Assembly (NCBI GenBank): GCA_023404955.1
Contig: JAEXZY010000034.1
Coordinates: forward strand, 78,701-142,700
DNA: 64,000 bases
Origin: Actinomycetes bacterium
GTDB taxonomy: Bacteria; Actinomycetota; Actinomycetes; Mycobacteriales; Mycobacteriaceae
Direction of reading: 5' to 3'
Part shown: one piece after another, positions 1 through 8,253 of the stretch
Numbering within the stretch: the stretch's first letter is position 1
Layout: each line of letters opens with the position of its first letter
Notes under the pieces: model-generated
Told to the model about the DNA's origin: nothing
The model's input: the letters and a program-made list of their open reading frames with translations, nothing else
The model's database searches: none
Position numbers and translations under genes: made by a program

Positions 1-432
1 GAGGCCAACGTCATCGTCGCGCTCACGCTCTACACCGTGGCGCTGCTGGTTCGCGCCGTGCCCGAAGCGCTCGACGCGGTGTCGCCCGCGGTGCTCGACG
101 CGGCCACCGCGGTCGGCTACAAACCGCTCACCCGGATGCTGAAAGTCGAACTGCCGCTAGCGGTTCCCGTGCTCATCGCCAGCCTGCGCGTGGTGGCCGT
201 GACCAACATCTCGATGGTGTCGGTCGGTTCGGTGATCGGCATCGGCGGCCTCGGCACCTGGTTCACCGAGGGATATCAATCGAACAAGAGCGACCAGATC
301 GTGGCCGGCATCATCGCGATCTTCGTCCTGGCGCTCGTCATCGACACGCTGATCATGCTGGCCGGCAAGGTCCTTACGCCGTGGACCCGAGCGCAGCGGG
401 TCAGCACCGCCAAAAAGGGAGCGTCAGTGTGA
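1..432 (+). CDS. Glycine betaine/osmoprotectant ABC transporter permease (5' end outside window)
   Basis: The reading frame is open from the first base, so only the last 143 codons are present. It is an inner-membrane permease of the OpuBB/ProW type, which moves compatible solutes such as glycine betaine or choline inward using a partner ATPase. Hydrophobic segments flank a cytoplasmic EAA-like loop around residues 27-50 of the fragment (a run ending in LPLAVP), the usual contact site for the ATPase. A second permease follows with a 4-bp overlap, as in proW-proZ operons. The ATPase and binding protein are not in the window and probably lie to the left. Confidence 0.85.
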   Translation, partial: EANVIVALTLYTVALLVRAVPEALDAVSPAVLDAATAVGYKPLTRMLKVELPLAVPVLIASLRVVAVTNISMVSVGSVIGIGGLGTWFTEGYQSNKSDQIVAGIIAIFVLALVIDTLIMLAGKVLTPWTRAQRVSTAKKGASV

Positions 433-1205
433 ACTTCCTTCAGCAGGCACTGTCCTTCATCTTCACCGCCGCCAACTGGTCCGGCCCGTCGGGGCTCGGC
501 ATGCGGATCGTCGAGCACCTCGAATACACCGCGGTGGCGACGTTCTTCTCCGCGCTGATCGCCGTGCCGATCGGGATGCTGATCGGCCACACCGGACGCG
601 GCACCTTCCTCGTCGTCACCGGCGTCAACGCGCTGCGCGCGCTGCCCACCTTGGGTGTGCTCCTGCTCGGCGTGCTGCTGTGGGGCCTGGGGCTGGTACC
701 GCCGACGGTGGCGCTGATGCTGCTCGGCATACCGCCACTGCTGGCCGGTACGTACGCCGGCATCGCGAACGTGGACCGCTCGGTGGTCGACGCGGCACGG
801 TCGATGGGGATGACGGAGCGGCGCATCCTGCTGCGCGTCGAGACCCCGAACGCGATGCCGCTGATCCTCGGTGGGTTGCGTACCGCAACACTGCAGATCG
901 TCGCGACGGCCACGGTCGCGGCCTACGCCAGCCTGGGCGGGCTCGGTCGCTACCTGATCGACGGCATCAAAGTCCGGCAGTTCCACATCGCGCTGGTCGG
1001 CGCCCTGATGGTGACCCTACTGGCGCTGATCCTGGACGCGGCGCTGGCGTTCGCGGTGTGGCTGTCCGTGCCGGGGAGCGGGCGGTTGCGCGGCAGCCGA
1101 TCGCTGCCTCAGCCGTTCCTCTCCGACGAGGTGGCTCTCGAATCTCGACCCAGTTCGGCAGCCCGCCACGAACGGGTGGGGCCGTCGCCTACGGTAGACC
1201 CATGA
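429..1205 (+). CDS. proZ: Glycine betaine/osmoprotectant ABC transporter permease
   Basis: This is the second permease of the osmoprotectant importer, about 258 aa. The GTG at 429 was chosen because it overlaps the previous stop (GTGTGA) and has an AGGGAG ribosome site about 9 bases upstream; a longer upstream extension would run through the previous gene. There are five or six hydrophobic segments and an EAA-type loop (ARSMGMTERRILLRVETPNA) typical of OpuBD/ProZ. The last 50 or so residues are polar and probably a cytoplasmic tail. Its stop overlaps the ATG of the next gene. M. tuberculosis has proZ next to proW and close to tyrA, which fits. Confidence 0.85.
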   Translation: MNFLQQALSFIFTAANWSGPSGLGMRIVEHLEYTAVATFFSALIAVPIGMLIGHTGRGTFLVVTGVNALRALPTLGVLLLGVLLWGLGLVPPTVALMLLGIPPLLAGTYAGIANVDRSVVDAARSMGMTERRILLRVETPNAMPLILGGLRTATLQIVATATVAAYASLGGLGRYLIDGIKVRQFHIALVGALMVTLLALILDAALAFAVWLSVPGSGRLRGSRSLPQPFLSDEVALESRPSSAARHERVGPSPTVDP

Positions 1206-1798
1206 GTGAAGCCGACCGCTCTGAGACGACCGCCTTCCCCGCCGTGCTGACGTGGCGTGCGCCCGACGTGCCGCGGATGGAGTCGGTGCGCGTGCAGCTC
1301 TCGGGCAACCGCATCAAGGCCTACGGCCGCGTCGTCGCGGCTGCCACGTCGGCGCATCCGGCGTTCAACGCTTCCTACGATCTGGTCACCGACGAGACCG
1401 GCGCCACCAAGCGGCTGTCGATGACCGTCACGCTGGCCGAGCGCGAGCGCCAACTATCGGTCGCGCGCGACGAAGAGAACATGTGGCTGGTCCAGGAGCA
1501 CTCGGGGCAGACCAGCCGGTCGTCCTACGACGGCGCACTCGACGTCGACGTGATCTTCAGCCCGTTCTTCAACGCCCTGCCCATCCGTCGTGCCCACGTC
1601 ATGCCCGGGAGCGGGGAGGCGGTGACGGTGCCGGTCGTCTATCTTCGGGTGCCCGATCTGTCGGTGGACATCGCGCACATCAGCTACACGGCGAAAGACG
1701 ACAGCATCGCGCTGAAATCGCCCGTCGCCGACACCACCGTCACGGTCGACGCGAACGGTTTCATCCTCGATTATCCAGGCTTGGCAGAGCGGATCTGA
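1202..1798 (+). CDS. Putative glycolipid-binding domain protein
   Basis: A 198-aa cytosolic protein with no signal peptide. The ATG at 1202 overlaps the proZ stop (ATGA). The sequence resembles the 'putative glycolipid-binding' family (PF06475) common in actinobacteria: an N-terminal TWRAPDVPRMESVRVQ segment, a middle RQLSVARDEE segment and a C-terminal YPGLAERI. The family has a beta-barrel fold and no proven reaction; the name comes from structure and I cannot assign a substrate. The 3' end overlaps the convergent tyrA gene by 38 bp. Translational coupling to the permease suggests co-expression, not a transport role. Confidence 0.7.
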   Translation: MSEADRSETTAFPAVLTWRAPDVPRMESVRVQLSGNRIKAYGRVVAAATSAHPAFNASYDLVTDETGATKRLSMTVTLAERERQLSVARDEENMWLVQEHSGQTSRSSYDGALDVDVIFSPFFNALPIRRAHVMPGSGEAVTVPVVYLRVPDLSVDIAHISYTAKDDSIALKSPVADTTVTVDANGFILDYPGLAERI

Positions 1799-2720
1799 TC
1801 ACGCCGCCGGCCCGTCCGGCGGCGGCCAGCTCGTCGCGCCAGCCCTCGGCGCCGATCACCGTGCCGACGATGTCGGGTCGGGTGACACTGTCGTAGCGCA
1901 CTCTGGCGGCATGCCCCGCGGTGACCAGATCCGCCACCGAACCGTGCTGGGCCAACTGCTCGCGGGCGCGGGTCAGCAGCTCCAGCGCCTCGTCGAGCAC
2001 CGGCACGAGCTCCGCGGCGTTGGCTTCGCACATCGCACGGACCAACTCCGGCGCGGTGGCCGCTACCCGGGTGCCGTCGCGGAAAGAACCCGCGGCCAGC
2101 GCGAACGCCAGCGGAACGTGCCCGGCCGTCGTCGCCAGCGCCTCGGCCAGCAGATGCGGCAGGTGCGAGATCGTGGCCGCGGCCCTGTCGTGCTCGTCGG
2201 ACCGGGCCGGCACTACGAACGAGCGGCAGTCCAGCGCCAACGTCATCACCTCGGTCCAGACCTGCGGCTCGACATGGTCGTCGACGCTGATCACCCACGG
2301 CGCTCCGACGAACAGATCCGCGTTACCCGCCGTCCACCCCGAGTGCGCGGTGCCGGTCATGGGGTGTCCGCCGACGAACCGGTCGAGCAGGCCCGCGTCG
2401 CGCACTTCAGCGAGGACAGCGCCCTTCACGCTGGTCACATCGGTCAGGGCGCACTGCGGGGCGGTGGCGCGGACGTGGGCGAGCATCGTCGGCAGGGCCG
2501 GCATCGGAACGGCGAGCACCACCACGGCATCGAGATCGGCGGCACGGGTGAGGGCCTCGTCGAGGTGGGTGGTTGCGTCGTACCCGTCGAATCGGGCGGC
2601 CTCGACGCCCTCGACCGACCTGTTGTACCCGAACACAGGACGCCCCGCGGCCCGGGCCGCGCGCATCAGCGAGCCACCGATCAACCCCAGACCCAGGACA
2701 CAGACGGGTGTCTTCTCCAC
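1761..2720 (-). CDS. tyrA: Prephenate dehydrogenase (tyrosine biosynthesis)
   Basis: A 319-aa enzyme that oxidatively decarboxylates prephenate to 4-hydroxyphenylpyruvate with NAD(P)+, the committed tyrosine step. The N-terminus has a Rossmann motif GLGLIGGSL (residues 10-18), followed by TDVTSVKG (93-100) and GGHPMTGTAHSG (117-128) with the catalytic histidine at 119. An alpha-helical dimerisation half follows. There is no clear C-terminal ACT domain, as in other mycobacterial TyrA proteins. It is convergent with the glycolipid-binding-like gene and divergent from the tadA partner gene at 2780, leaving a short shared promoter region of about 60 bp. Confidence 0.93.
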   Translation of the reverse strand: MEKTPVCVLGLGLIGGSLMRAARAAGRPVFGYNRSVEGVEAARFDGYDATTHLDEALTRAADLDAVVVLAVPMPALPTMLAHVRATAPQCALTDVTSVKGAVLAEVRDAGLLDRFVGGHPMTGTAHSGWTAGNADLFVGAPWVISVDDHVEPQVWTEVMTLALDCRSFVVPARSDEHDRAAATISHLPHLLAEALATTAGHVPLAFALAAGSFRDGTRVAATAPELVRAMCEANAAELVPVLDEALELLTRAREQLAQHGSVADLVTAGHAARVRYDSVTRPDIVGTVIGAEGWRDELAAAGRAGGVIRSALPSLDNRG

Positions 2721-2779
2721 CTGTCCAGGTTGGCATAGCGCATGGTCAAGGCCATGGCAGGGGACTACGGTTACCTGTC

Positions 2780-3304
2780 ATGGGAGCGCAGCGTGCACAG
2801 GCGCAGGAGCGGTCGGTCGACGAACCGGACGGCTTCGGCGTGGCGGTGGTGCGTGAAGAGGGCAAGTGGCGGTGCACCGCGATGCGTGCGGGAGCCTTGA
2901 CCAGCCTGTCTGCCGCCGAGACGGAGCTACGCGAATTGCGCAGCGCAGGTGCGGTTTTCGGGATTCTGGACGTGGACGACGAGTTCTTCGTGATCGTCCG
3001 GCCCGCGCCGTCGGGCACCCGACTGCTGCTGTCCGACGCGACCGCGGCGCTGGACTACGACATCGCCGCGGAGGTGCTCGAGAAGCTCGACGCGGACTTC
3101 GACGACGAGGAACTCGAGAGCGCGGACCCGTTCGAGGAGGGTGATCTCGGGCTGCTGTCCGACATCGGCCTGCCCGAGGCGGTGCTGGGGGTGATCCTCG
3201 ACGAGAGTGACGACCTCTACGCCGACGAGCAGGTGGGCCGGATCGCGCGCGAGATGGGTTTCGCCGACGAGCTGGCCGCCGTGCTGGACCGATTGGGCCG
3301 GTGA
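2780..3304 (+). CDS. tRNA adenosine deaminase-associated protein
   Basis: A 174-aa acidic protein that matches the actinobacterial family always found beside tadA (Rv3753c type). The ATG at 2780 is the first start after the divergent tyrA promoter; an upstream in-frame extension would run inside tyrA. The middle part (residues 60-115) is strongly acidic, with runs such as DADFDDEELESADPFEEGD. The stop overlaps the tadA GTG start (GTGA), so the two are translationally coupled. The role is unknown; the context suggests it assists or regulates TadA. Confidence 0.8.
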   Translation: MGAQRAQAQERSVDEPDGFGVAVVREEGKWRCTAMRAGALTSLSAAETELRELRSAGAVFGILDVDDEFFVIVRPAPSGTRLLLSDATAALDYDIAAEVLEKLDADFDDEELESADPFEEGDLGLLSDIGLPEAVLGVILDESDDLYADEQVGRIAREMGFADELAAVLDRLGR

Positions 3305-3750
3305 CCGACGAGCAGCTGATTCGGGCTGCCCTGGCTGCCGCCGCTGCGGCGGGGCCGCGCGACGTGCCGATCGGTGCGGTGGTCGTGGCTGCCGACGGCA
3401 CGGAGCTGGCCCGGGCGGCGAACGCGCGCGAAGAGCTCGGTGATCCGACCGCGCACGCGGAGATCCTCGCGCTGCGTGCGGCGGCCGCGGTGCACGGCGA
3501 CGGGTGGCGGCTGGAGGGTGCGACGCTGGCGGTGACGGTGGAGCCGTGCACGATGTGCGCGGGCGCGCTCGTGATGGCGCGGGTGGCGCGGGTGGTGTTC
3601 GGGGCGTGGGAGCCCAAGACCGGGGCGGTCGGCTCGCTGTGGGATGTGGTGCGCGATCGCCGGCTGACGTATCGGCCGCAGGTGCGCGGCGGGGTGCTGG
3701 CCGAATTGTGCGCGGCACCGCTCGAGGAGTTCTTCGCCGGCCAGCGCTGA
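3301..3750 (+). CDS. tadA: tRNA(Arg) adenosine-34 deaminase
   Basis: A 149-aa zinc deaminase that converts A34 to inosine in the wobble position of tRNA-Arg(ACG). Zinc-site signatures are plain: HAE at residues 52-54 (His ligand and catalytic Glu) and PCTMC at 82-86 (two Cys ligands). The start is a GTG overlapping the previous stop. Length and motifs match TadA rather than cytosine deaminase, although the families are close relatives. It sits just upstream of tRNA-Ser(CGA), as in M. tuberculosis (Rv3752c-serX). Confidence 0.92.
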   Translation: MTDEQLIRAALAAAAAAGPRDVPIGAVVVAADGTELARAANAREELGDPTAHAEILALRAAAAVHGDGWRLEGATLAVTVEPCTMCAGALVMARVARVVFGAWEPKTGAVGSLWDVVRDRRLTYRPQVRGGVLAELCAAPLEEFFAGQR

Positions 3751-3861
3751 CCGGCACGCCCAACGTGATACTTCTGCACGATCTCGGCACGATTCCGTGT
3801 CAAAGGTGCACGCTCGACGGCCGGTTTGGGCCGCGGGCCCTGGCTCGGTAAGCTGCCACAC

Positions 3862-3949
3862 GGTGGCGTGTCCGAGCGGCCTAAGGAGCACGCCTCGAAA
3901 GCGTGTGACGGGTAACCCCCGTCCGAGGGTTCAAATCCCTCCGCCACCG
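3862..3949 (+). tRNA. serX: tRNA-Ser (anticodon CGA)
   Basis: An 88-nt class II tRNA. The acceptor arms GGTGGCG (3862-3868) and CGCCACC (3942-3948) pair perfectly; the discriminator is G3949 and CCA is encoded at 3950-3952. The anticodon loop CTCGAAA (3894-3900) gives anticodon CGA at 3896-3898, reading UCG. A long variable arm and the T-loop GGTTCAAATCC are present. The 3' 24 nt plus CCA form the attachment core of the adjacent mobile element, so integration leaves the tRNA intact. Confidence 0.95.
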
Positions 3950-3952
3950 CCA
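3926..3952 (+). repeat. Attachment-site core, left copy (attL) inside tRNA-Ser
   Basis: 27 bp identical to 14020-14046, covering the T-arm, 3' acceptor strand, discriminator and CCA of tRNA-Ser(CGA). Bases on both sides differ between the copies, so the match ends sharply. This is the classic target of tyrosine integrases, and the integrase gene lies just to the right. Confidence 0.92.
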
Positions 3953-3953
3953 G

Positions 3954-3989
3954 AACCGCCCCCCTGTTTGCGCAGGTAAGGGCGGTTTT
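3954..3989 (+). terminator. Rho-independent terminator just after tRNA-Ser, carried by the element
   Basis: Stem AACCGCCC (3954-3961) pairs with GGGCGGTT (3980-3987), followed by TTTT. It lies just inside the element and would end the tRNA transcript in place of the original terminator that integration moved to 14046-14082. Confidence 0.75.
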
Positions 3990-4021
3990 CGCGTTTGCTG
4001 GCGAGCTGCGTGACCACGATC

Positions 4022-4040
4022 TGCCCACATTTTGCCCACA
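4022..4040 (+). promoter_or_regulatory. Candidate integrase arm-type sites, left end
   Basis: Two direct copies of TGCCCACA at 4022-4029 and 4033-4040, exactly 11 bp apart, between attL and the integrase start. The same octamer recurs with the same 11-bp phasing at the other end of the element (13909-13938). Reported lambda-type integrases use short phased direct repeats of this kind as arm sites; that these serve that role is inference. Confidence 0.6.
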
Positions 4041-4072
4041 AAGTGTCGCGCTCGGTGCGTACCTTGCGGCTT

Positions 4073-5173
4073 ATGGCTCAGGTTGTTCAGTACCAGACGG
4101 CGCACGGCAAGCGGTACCGCGTGCGGTATCGCAAGCCGGACGGCAAGCAGACCGACAAGCGGGGATTCAAGACCAAGCGCGAGGCACAGGCGTTCGCGGC
4201 TGAGGTGGAGGTCTCCAAGAACCGGGGCGAGTACGTCGCCCCTTCGCTCGGACGGGTCACGGTGGGCGAGCTGTCGGGCGACTGGCTGGCGCGCAAGGAA
4301 CACGCGACCGCACGTTCCCATTACCGGATGCTGGAGTCGGCGTGGCGGGTGCACGTCGCCCCGAGGTGGGCGTCGGTGCCCGTCGCCGATATCGACCAGC
4401 TCGGAGTGGAGGCGTGGATCACCGACATGGTGCGCGGCGGCGCAGGTGCGACGACCGTGATGCGCGCGCACGGCGTCTTGTCGGGCATCCTGGCCGACGC
4501 CGTGAAGGGCAGACGGCTCGTGGCCAACCCCGCCAAGGGTGTGGGCAATCTGCCACGCAAGTGGGTGCGCCGACACGTCTACCTGTCAGCTGACGACGTT
4601 GCGCGTCTGGCCGACGAGTGCGGAGAGCATCGCCCGTTGGTGCTGACGCTGGCATATACCGGCACCCGGTGGGGCGAGGCCGTCGCTCTGCGCGTGCGTG
4701 ACGTGGAGTTCCTACGGCGTCGGCTGTCGATCCACGAGAACGCCGTACAGCTCGGCGTAGAGCACGCTGTGGGGCCGACCAAGGGCCGCACGGCGCGCTC
4801 TGTGCCGGTGCCCGCGTTCGTGCTTGATGAGCTGTCGGTGCTGTGCGCGGGCAAGCGGCCCGATGATCTGGTGTTCGGTGCGGGCGGTGGCGTGTATCTG
4901 CCGCGACCGAAGTCGAACGGCGGATGGTTCGCCGCTGCTGTGAAGCGAGCCGGGGTGCAGTCCATCACGCCGCACGATCTGCGGCACACCTGCGCATCCC
5001 TGGCTGTCAGCGCCGGGGTGAATGTGCTGGCGCTCCAGCGGATGCTCGGGCACAAGTCCGCGAAGGTGACCCTGGATACCTACGCCGACCTGTTCGACGC
5101 CGATCTCGACGCCGTGGCCATCGCGATGGACCGAGCGCGCACGGTTACGCTCCCAGCGAACCTCAGTAGTTAA
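4073..5173 (+). CDS. int: Tyrosine-type site-specific integrase
   Basis: A 366-aa recombinase that would integrate and excise the element at tRNA-Ser. The first 60 residues are a basic arm-binding domain (VRYRKPDGKQTDKRGF), followed by a SAM-like core-binding domain (about 65-160) and a catalytic domain. Catalytic residues are visible: R199 in YTGTRWGEA, K237 in GPTKGRT, H301 and R304 in HDLRHT, H327 in LGHKS and the nucleophile Y337 in DTYADL. All are intact, so the enzyme should be active. The ATG at 4073 was chosen because the longer in-frame start at 3995 would lie across the arm-site repeats and terminator. M. tuberculosis carries only an integrase fragment (Rv3751) at this tRNA. Confidence 0.95.
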   Translation: MAQVVQYQTAHGKRYRVRYRKPDGKQTDKRGFKTKREAQAFAAEVEVSKNRGEYVAPSLGRVTVGELSGDWLARKEHATARSHYRMLESAWRVHVAPRWASVPVADIDQLGVEAWITDMVRGGAGATTVMRAHGVLSGILADAVKGRRLVANPAKGVGNLPRKWVRRHVYLSADDVARLADECGEHRPLVLTLAYTGTRWGEAVALRVRDVEFLRRRLSIHENAVQLGVEHAVGPTKGRTARSVPVPAFVLDELSVLCAGKRPDDLVFGAGGGVYLPRPKSNGGWFAAAVKRAGVQSITPHDLRHTCASLAVSAGVNVLALQRMLGHKSAKVTLDTYADLFDADLDAVAIAMDRARTVTLPANLSS

Positions 5174-5179
5174 CAGACG

Positions 5180-5280
5180 CTGACAATGCCTGACAATGCT
5201 GGTAGTGGTCGTCATTCAAACATTCTCTCGCACAATACTATTCAATTTGAGCGTCTGGTTGTCAGCTAGCTTTGCTGACA
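5180..5280 (+). promoter_or_regulatory. Regulatory region between int and xis
   Basis: A relatively AT-rich stretch. CTGACAATG occurs twice, at 5180-5188 and 5190-5198, a 10-bp period. An inverted repeat TGTCAG (5260-5265) / CTGACA (5275-5280) ends on the first base of the excisionase start codon. These could be excisionase or repressor sites and would suit control of excision; no convincing -35/-10 pair was picked out. Confidence 0.4.
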
Positions 5281-5486
5281 TGAGCACAACCGATCAGCGG
5301 CGAGCTGGACTCGCCAAGGCGGCTGAAGTCGCTGACTATCTCCAAACGACCCCCTCGCATCTGGCGAATCTTCGGTTCTTGGGCACTGGCCCAGCATTCG
5401 TGAAGCTTGGTCGCTCGGTGCGCTACAGGTGGTCCGACGTGGACGCCTGGGTGCAGGCGAACCGCCAGACCAGATCGTTGCGTTGA
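5280..5486 (+). CDS. xis: Excisionase-type helix-turn-helix protein
   Basis: A 68-aa protein with a single MerR-like HTH of the excisionase family: KAAEVADYLQTTPSHLANLR followed by the wing-type PAFVKLGRSVRYRWSDVDAW. It would bend DNA at the attachment site and tip the integrase toward excision, or act as a small regulator. The ATG at 5280 follows an inverted repeat. It sits directly after int, as in phiRv1-type elements, and M. tuberculosis has an excisionase-like Rv3750c at this same tRNA. Confidence 0.8.
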   Translation: MSTTDQRRAGLAKAAEVADYLQTTPSHLANLRFLGTGPAFVKLGRSVRYRWSDVDAWVQANRQTRSLR

Positions 5487-5605
5487 CCGCGCGGTGCTAC
5501 GCCCACTGAGCGACACGCCAATACGAAGGACAATGACAGCGTTTACGTTGACAGATAACGCTTTTCGCTTTACCGCGCGCGCCTTGCGGTGCTTCTCTGA
5601 GCTGT

Positions 5606-6028
5606 ATGACCGTATTGGAAAGACCCCTCACCCGCGTCGAAGCTGCTGAACAGCTTGGCATCTCACTGTCCCTGCTGGACAAGCTCACCGCCAACGGGCA
5701 GCTCGTTCCCACCAAGATCGGACGCCGCACGGTGTACCAGCAGCAGCACTTGCGCGCCTACCTGGAGTCGCAGGCACAGCCCAGGGAGGCGAAAACCGTG
5801 AGTCACCCCGACGAACAGCAGATCGCGGCGCTGACCGTGCTCCGCGCCGTGGAGCACCGTATGCAGGGCGACGCCGACGCGATGATCCGCACCTTGCGCG
5901 GCACAGGGCGGCAGGTGTCGCTGCGGCTACTCGAAGCAACCGAGATCATCGCCCACTTGCTCCAGCACAGCGACCGCCCCGAGCAGGCGCTGGCCGCGCT
6001 GCTGCAAAGCGTGCGACCCGCCGACTGA
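5606..6028 (+). CDS. Excisionase-family HTH DNA-binding protein
   Basis: A 140-aa protein. Residues 8-55 form an HTH_17/excisionase-type domain (RVEAAEQLGISLSLLDKL, then PTKIGRRTVYQQQHLRAYL). The remaining 80 residues are mostly helical and lack a recognised domain. It may be a second recombination directionality factor or a transcription regulator of the element. TTGACA at 5548-5553 upstream could be a -35 box but no good -10 was found. It is followed by the putative winged-helix gene at 6103. Confidence 0.65.
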   Translation: MTVLERPLTRVEAAEQLGISLSLLDKLTANGQLVPTKIGRRTVYQQQHLRAYLESQAQPREAKTVSHPDEQQIAALTVLRAVEHRMQGDADAMIRTLRGTGRQVSLRLLEATEIIAHLLQHSDRPEQALAALLQSVRPAD

Positions 6029-6102
6029 GAAACGGAGGCACCCGGCGCGGGTAGGTCGTCGCGCCGGGTGCCTTAAGGGGTCCAGGGAAAAAGGACAAGC
6101 CC

Positions 6103-7017
6103 ATGTTAGTCAACCGATCTGACAAGCCGCCCCACCACGAGGGACTAGATCGCGCCCTACCGGGCAGCTACGTCGACGTGATCCGTGAGGGCACCCCGAC
6201 CGGGTACTACAGCGATGTTTACGGCGCTCTGGTGTCGATTGCGATGTCAGCGTTTCGGCGAGGTTGGACAGAATCCGAGTTCATTATCGAGATCAGCAAC
6301 GTCGGCGCGAACGCCAAGCTGTGGATGCAAGTTCTACGGGTCCGCGCCCGCGACGGTAAGGCAAGCCGCTCCCAACAGGCCGGTATCCGAGTGCTGCACA
6401 AAGCCTGGAGTCAAGCCGTCGCCAATTGCAACAACGTCGGCCTGCGCAGCCGCGAGGAACTGCGCGCCGAGGCCGTCGAGCGAGCTTTCCAGTGGACTGA
6501 CCGCCTGGTCGACAACCCCGACGACTTGACCGACGCCGAGCAGGCGGTGATGGGCTACGTCATCTCCGAGACGGAAAGGCGCGGACGGCTGCGGGTTACC
6601 TGCCCTGGCAGGGCAGTTGCCGAGTACGCGAAGCTCTCGCACAGGACGGCAGTCCGAATCCTGGAACGACTTGACCAGCGTGGACTGCTCGACAAGTGCT
6701 CATCGGGCAGACCTCAAAGCCGGGACGGATCGCCGGGGAAGGCAGCGACCTTCTCTCTGGTCGACCCGGCTGGCTTGGCACATATACATCCGGTGGATAT
6801 ACCTATGTGCCAACCTCAACCATCGTTCATGTACCGCCTGTTCCGTTTCGGCCAGCCCGCCGAGTTCGCTCATACCTGCCGAGTTCACGTCTTGCGCGTC
6901 TGGCACCTCGCGGAGAAACGAGGCGCACAGCGAGTAGCCAGCCATTCACCTGCCACCACTTCTACGCAAACACGCACAACCATTGCGGCTCGGCACTACT
7001 CAGCGAGGACTCCATGA
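6103..7017 (+). CDS. Putative winged-helix DNA-binding/replication-type protein of the element
   Basis: A 304-aa protein with no certain family. Residues about 145-200 (VISETERRGRLRVTCPGRAV, then YAKLSHRTAVRILERLDQRG) look like a winged helix of the MarR/replication-initiator type. The N-terminal part is helical and includes YSDVYGALVSIAMSAFRRGW. The C-terminal 80 residues are poorly structured and Arg/His-rich. In satellites and phiRv-type prophages a primase or replication-initiation gene commonly occupies this place, so a role in replication is possible but unproven. Its stop overlaps the next start (ATGA). Confidence 0.5.
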   Translation: MLVNRSDKPPHHEGLDRALPGSYVDVIREGTPTGYYSDVYGALVSIAMSAFRRGWTESEFIIEISNVGANAKLWMQVLRVRARDGKASRSQQAGIRVLHKAWSQAVANCNNVGLRSREELRAEAVERAFQWTDRLVDNPDDLTDAEQAVMGYVISETERRGRLRVTCPGRAVAEYAKLSHRTAVRILERLDQRGLLDKCSSGRPQSRDGSPGKAATFSLVDPAGLAHIHPVDIPMCQPQPSFMYRLFRFGQPAEFAHTCRVHVLRVWHLAEKRGAQRVASHSPATTSTQTRTTIAARHYSARTP

Positions 7018-7769
7018 GTGACTACCACGTCTGCGGTTGCGGGCGCGGATACTTCGACCCCACCGACTACCGCACCTGCTACGAATGCTTCACAGAACGC
7101 CGCACTGGCTACACCGAATGCATCTGGTGTGGCCGCTGGCACTCGATCAAATTCGACACCTGCTATCGCTGCCGGATCGTGCCGGGGCGCAACGAAGCCG
7201 CCCGCGATCTGCGCCTGGACATCCTCATGCGCGACGAGTTCACCTGCCAGAACTGCGGCGTCACCGAGGGCGCAATGCACGTCGACCACATCGAGCCGTG
7301 CGCCAAGGGTGGGCTGGCCGTGCCGTGGAACTTGCAGGTGTTGTGTGCTCACTGCAACGGTGACAAGGGCACGCAGTATGACTGGCGCTGGGAGGAACGC
7401 CGCCTGCGTCTGATGCACCTCTACCTGTCGTTCGGGTGGGGGCTGCTCGATGAAGGGCAGCGCGACCGGCTCGTGCGTGACGCCCAGGACTACGGCGACA
7501 GATTCGACTCGCATACCCGGTACCGGGAGCGCATCGGAGCGGTCCTGCCGGTGCCGCAATGGGCGCTCGACAGAGCTGACGGGTGGATTGGCTTGCGGAG
7601 GTGCCGAACGTGGCGCTGCGCGGATTCCAGGGCGCGCGCCGCACCACCTACCGAGTGCGCGACTGCCAGCAGTTCAGGGATTGCCCGCCAACCGATTCCA
7701 CCGCAAGCGTCGACCAACACTCGTGCGCAGAAGAGCGAGAAAAGGTGTCGGGTCTGCGCGGCACACTGA
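7014..7769 (+). CDS. HNH endonuclease with N-terminal zinc fingers
   Basis: A 251-aa protein. The N-terminus has several CxxC or CxC pairs (C7/C9, C22/C25, C36/C39, C50/C53) suggesting zinc ribbons. The HNH nuclease core covers about 65-120: CQNC (78-81), the catalytic HVDHIEP (D91, H92), N106 and CAHCN (111-115). It would nick or cut DNA. HNH proteins in phage genomes often work with terminase during packaging or act as homing enzymes. The Arg/Ala-rich last 50 residues look unstructured. The ATG at 7014 overlaps the previous stop. Confidence 0.8.
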   Translation: MSDYHVCGCGRGYFDPTDYRTCYECFTERRTGYTECIWCGRWHSIKFDTCYRCRIVPGRNEAARDLRLDILMRDEFTCQNCGVTEGAMHVDHIEPCAKGGLAVPWNLQVLCAHCNGDKGTQYDWRWEERRLRLMHLYLSFGWGLLDEGQRDRLVRDAQDYGDRFDSHTRYRERIGAVLPVPQWALDRADGWIGLRRCRTWRCADSRARAAPPTECATASSSGIARQPIPPQASTNTRAQKSEKRCRVCAAH

Positions 7770-7788
7770 CACCGAGGAGTAGCAGCAC

Positions 7789-8253
7789 ATGACGACCGCA
7801 CCGACGTGGAGCACGACACCACCGCCGCAGGCGTGGGCCGACGCCATCACCGCCGCGCAGCACGCCGCCCAGGGTGACCCGTTGCAGTGTTGTGTGACCA
7901 TCGCCGAGAGTCGCTGCAATCCGGGCTGGCTCGTCATCGCCTCGGTGTCCCTGCTCGCCGCCGTCATCGCCGAGGGTGTCACCGCCGACGAGTTGCGTGC
8001 CGAGGTGTTGCGGATTGCCGCCGACACGGGCGCGAGCAACTACATGGTGACCGCCAGCTTGGAGGTCGTCGCGCTCGCCGAGGCGATGCAGCGCGACGAG
8101 CTGCCGACCATCTACGAACTGTTCGCGGGGTCGCAGGTGTCGGCGTTCGACCTGGCGCACGGGGCATGCTCGCTGACCGGGCAGTCGATAGCCGCTGTGG
8201 GCGTGGACGTTCCCGGCGTGTTCGACCGGCTGCGCCGATACGGGGGTCGCTGA
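7789..8253 (+). CDS. Hypothetical protein of the element
   Basis: A 154-aa protein I do not recognise. A Pro/Thr-rich start is followed by a mostly helical Ala/Val-rich body (about 20-130) with two Cys in PLQCCVTIAESRC. There is no signal peptide. GAGGAG sits about 9 bases before the ATG. Its last base is the first base of the next ATG, so it is probably cotranscribed with the WhiB-like gene. Confidence 0.6.
   Translation: MTTAPTWSTTPPPQAWADAITAAQHAAQGDPLQCCVTIAESRCNPGWLVIASVSLLAAVIAEGVTADELRAEVLRIAADTGASNYMVTASLEVVALAEAMQRDELPTIYELFAGSQVSAFDLAHGACSLTGQSIAAVGVDVPGVFDRLRRYGGR

Noticed and set aside
3995..4072. Longer integrase start at 3995
   Set aside because: It would cover the 11-bp-spaced repeats and start just beyond the terminator; the ATG at 4073 gives a standard arm-binding domain.
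7583..7792. Extra small frame overlapping the first HNH gene
   Set aside because: It lies almost entirely within the 3' part of that gene in another frame and has no ribosome site.
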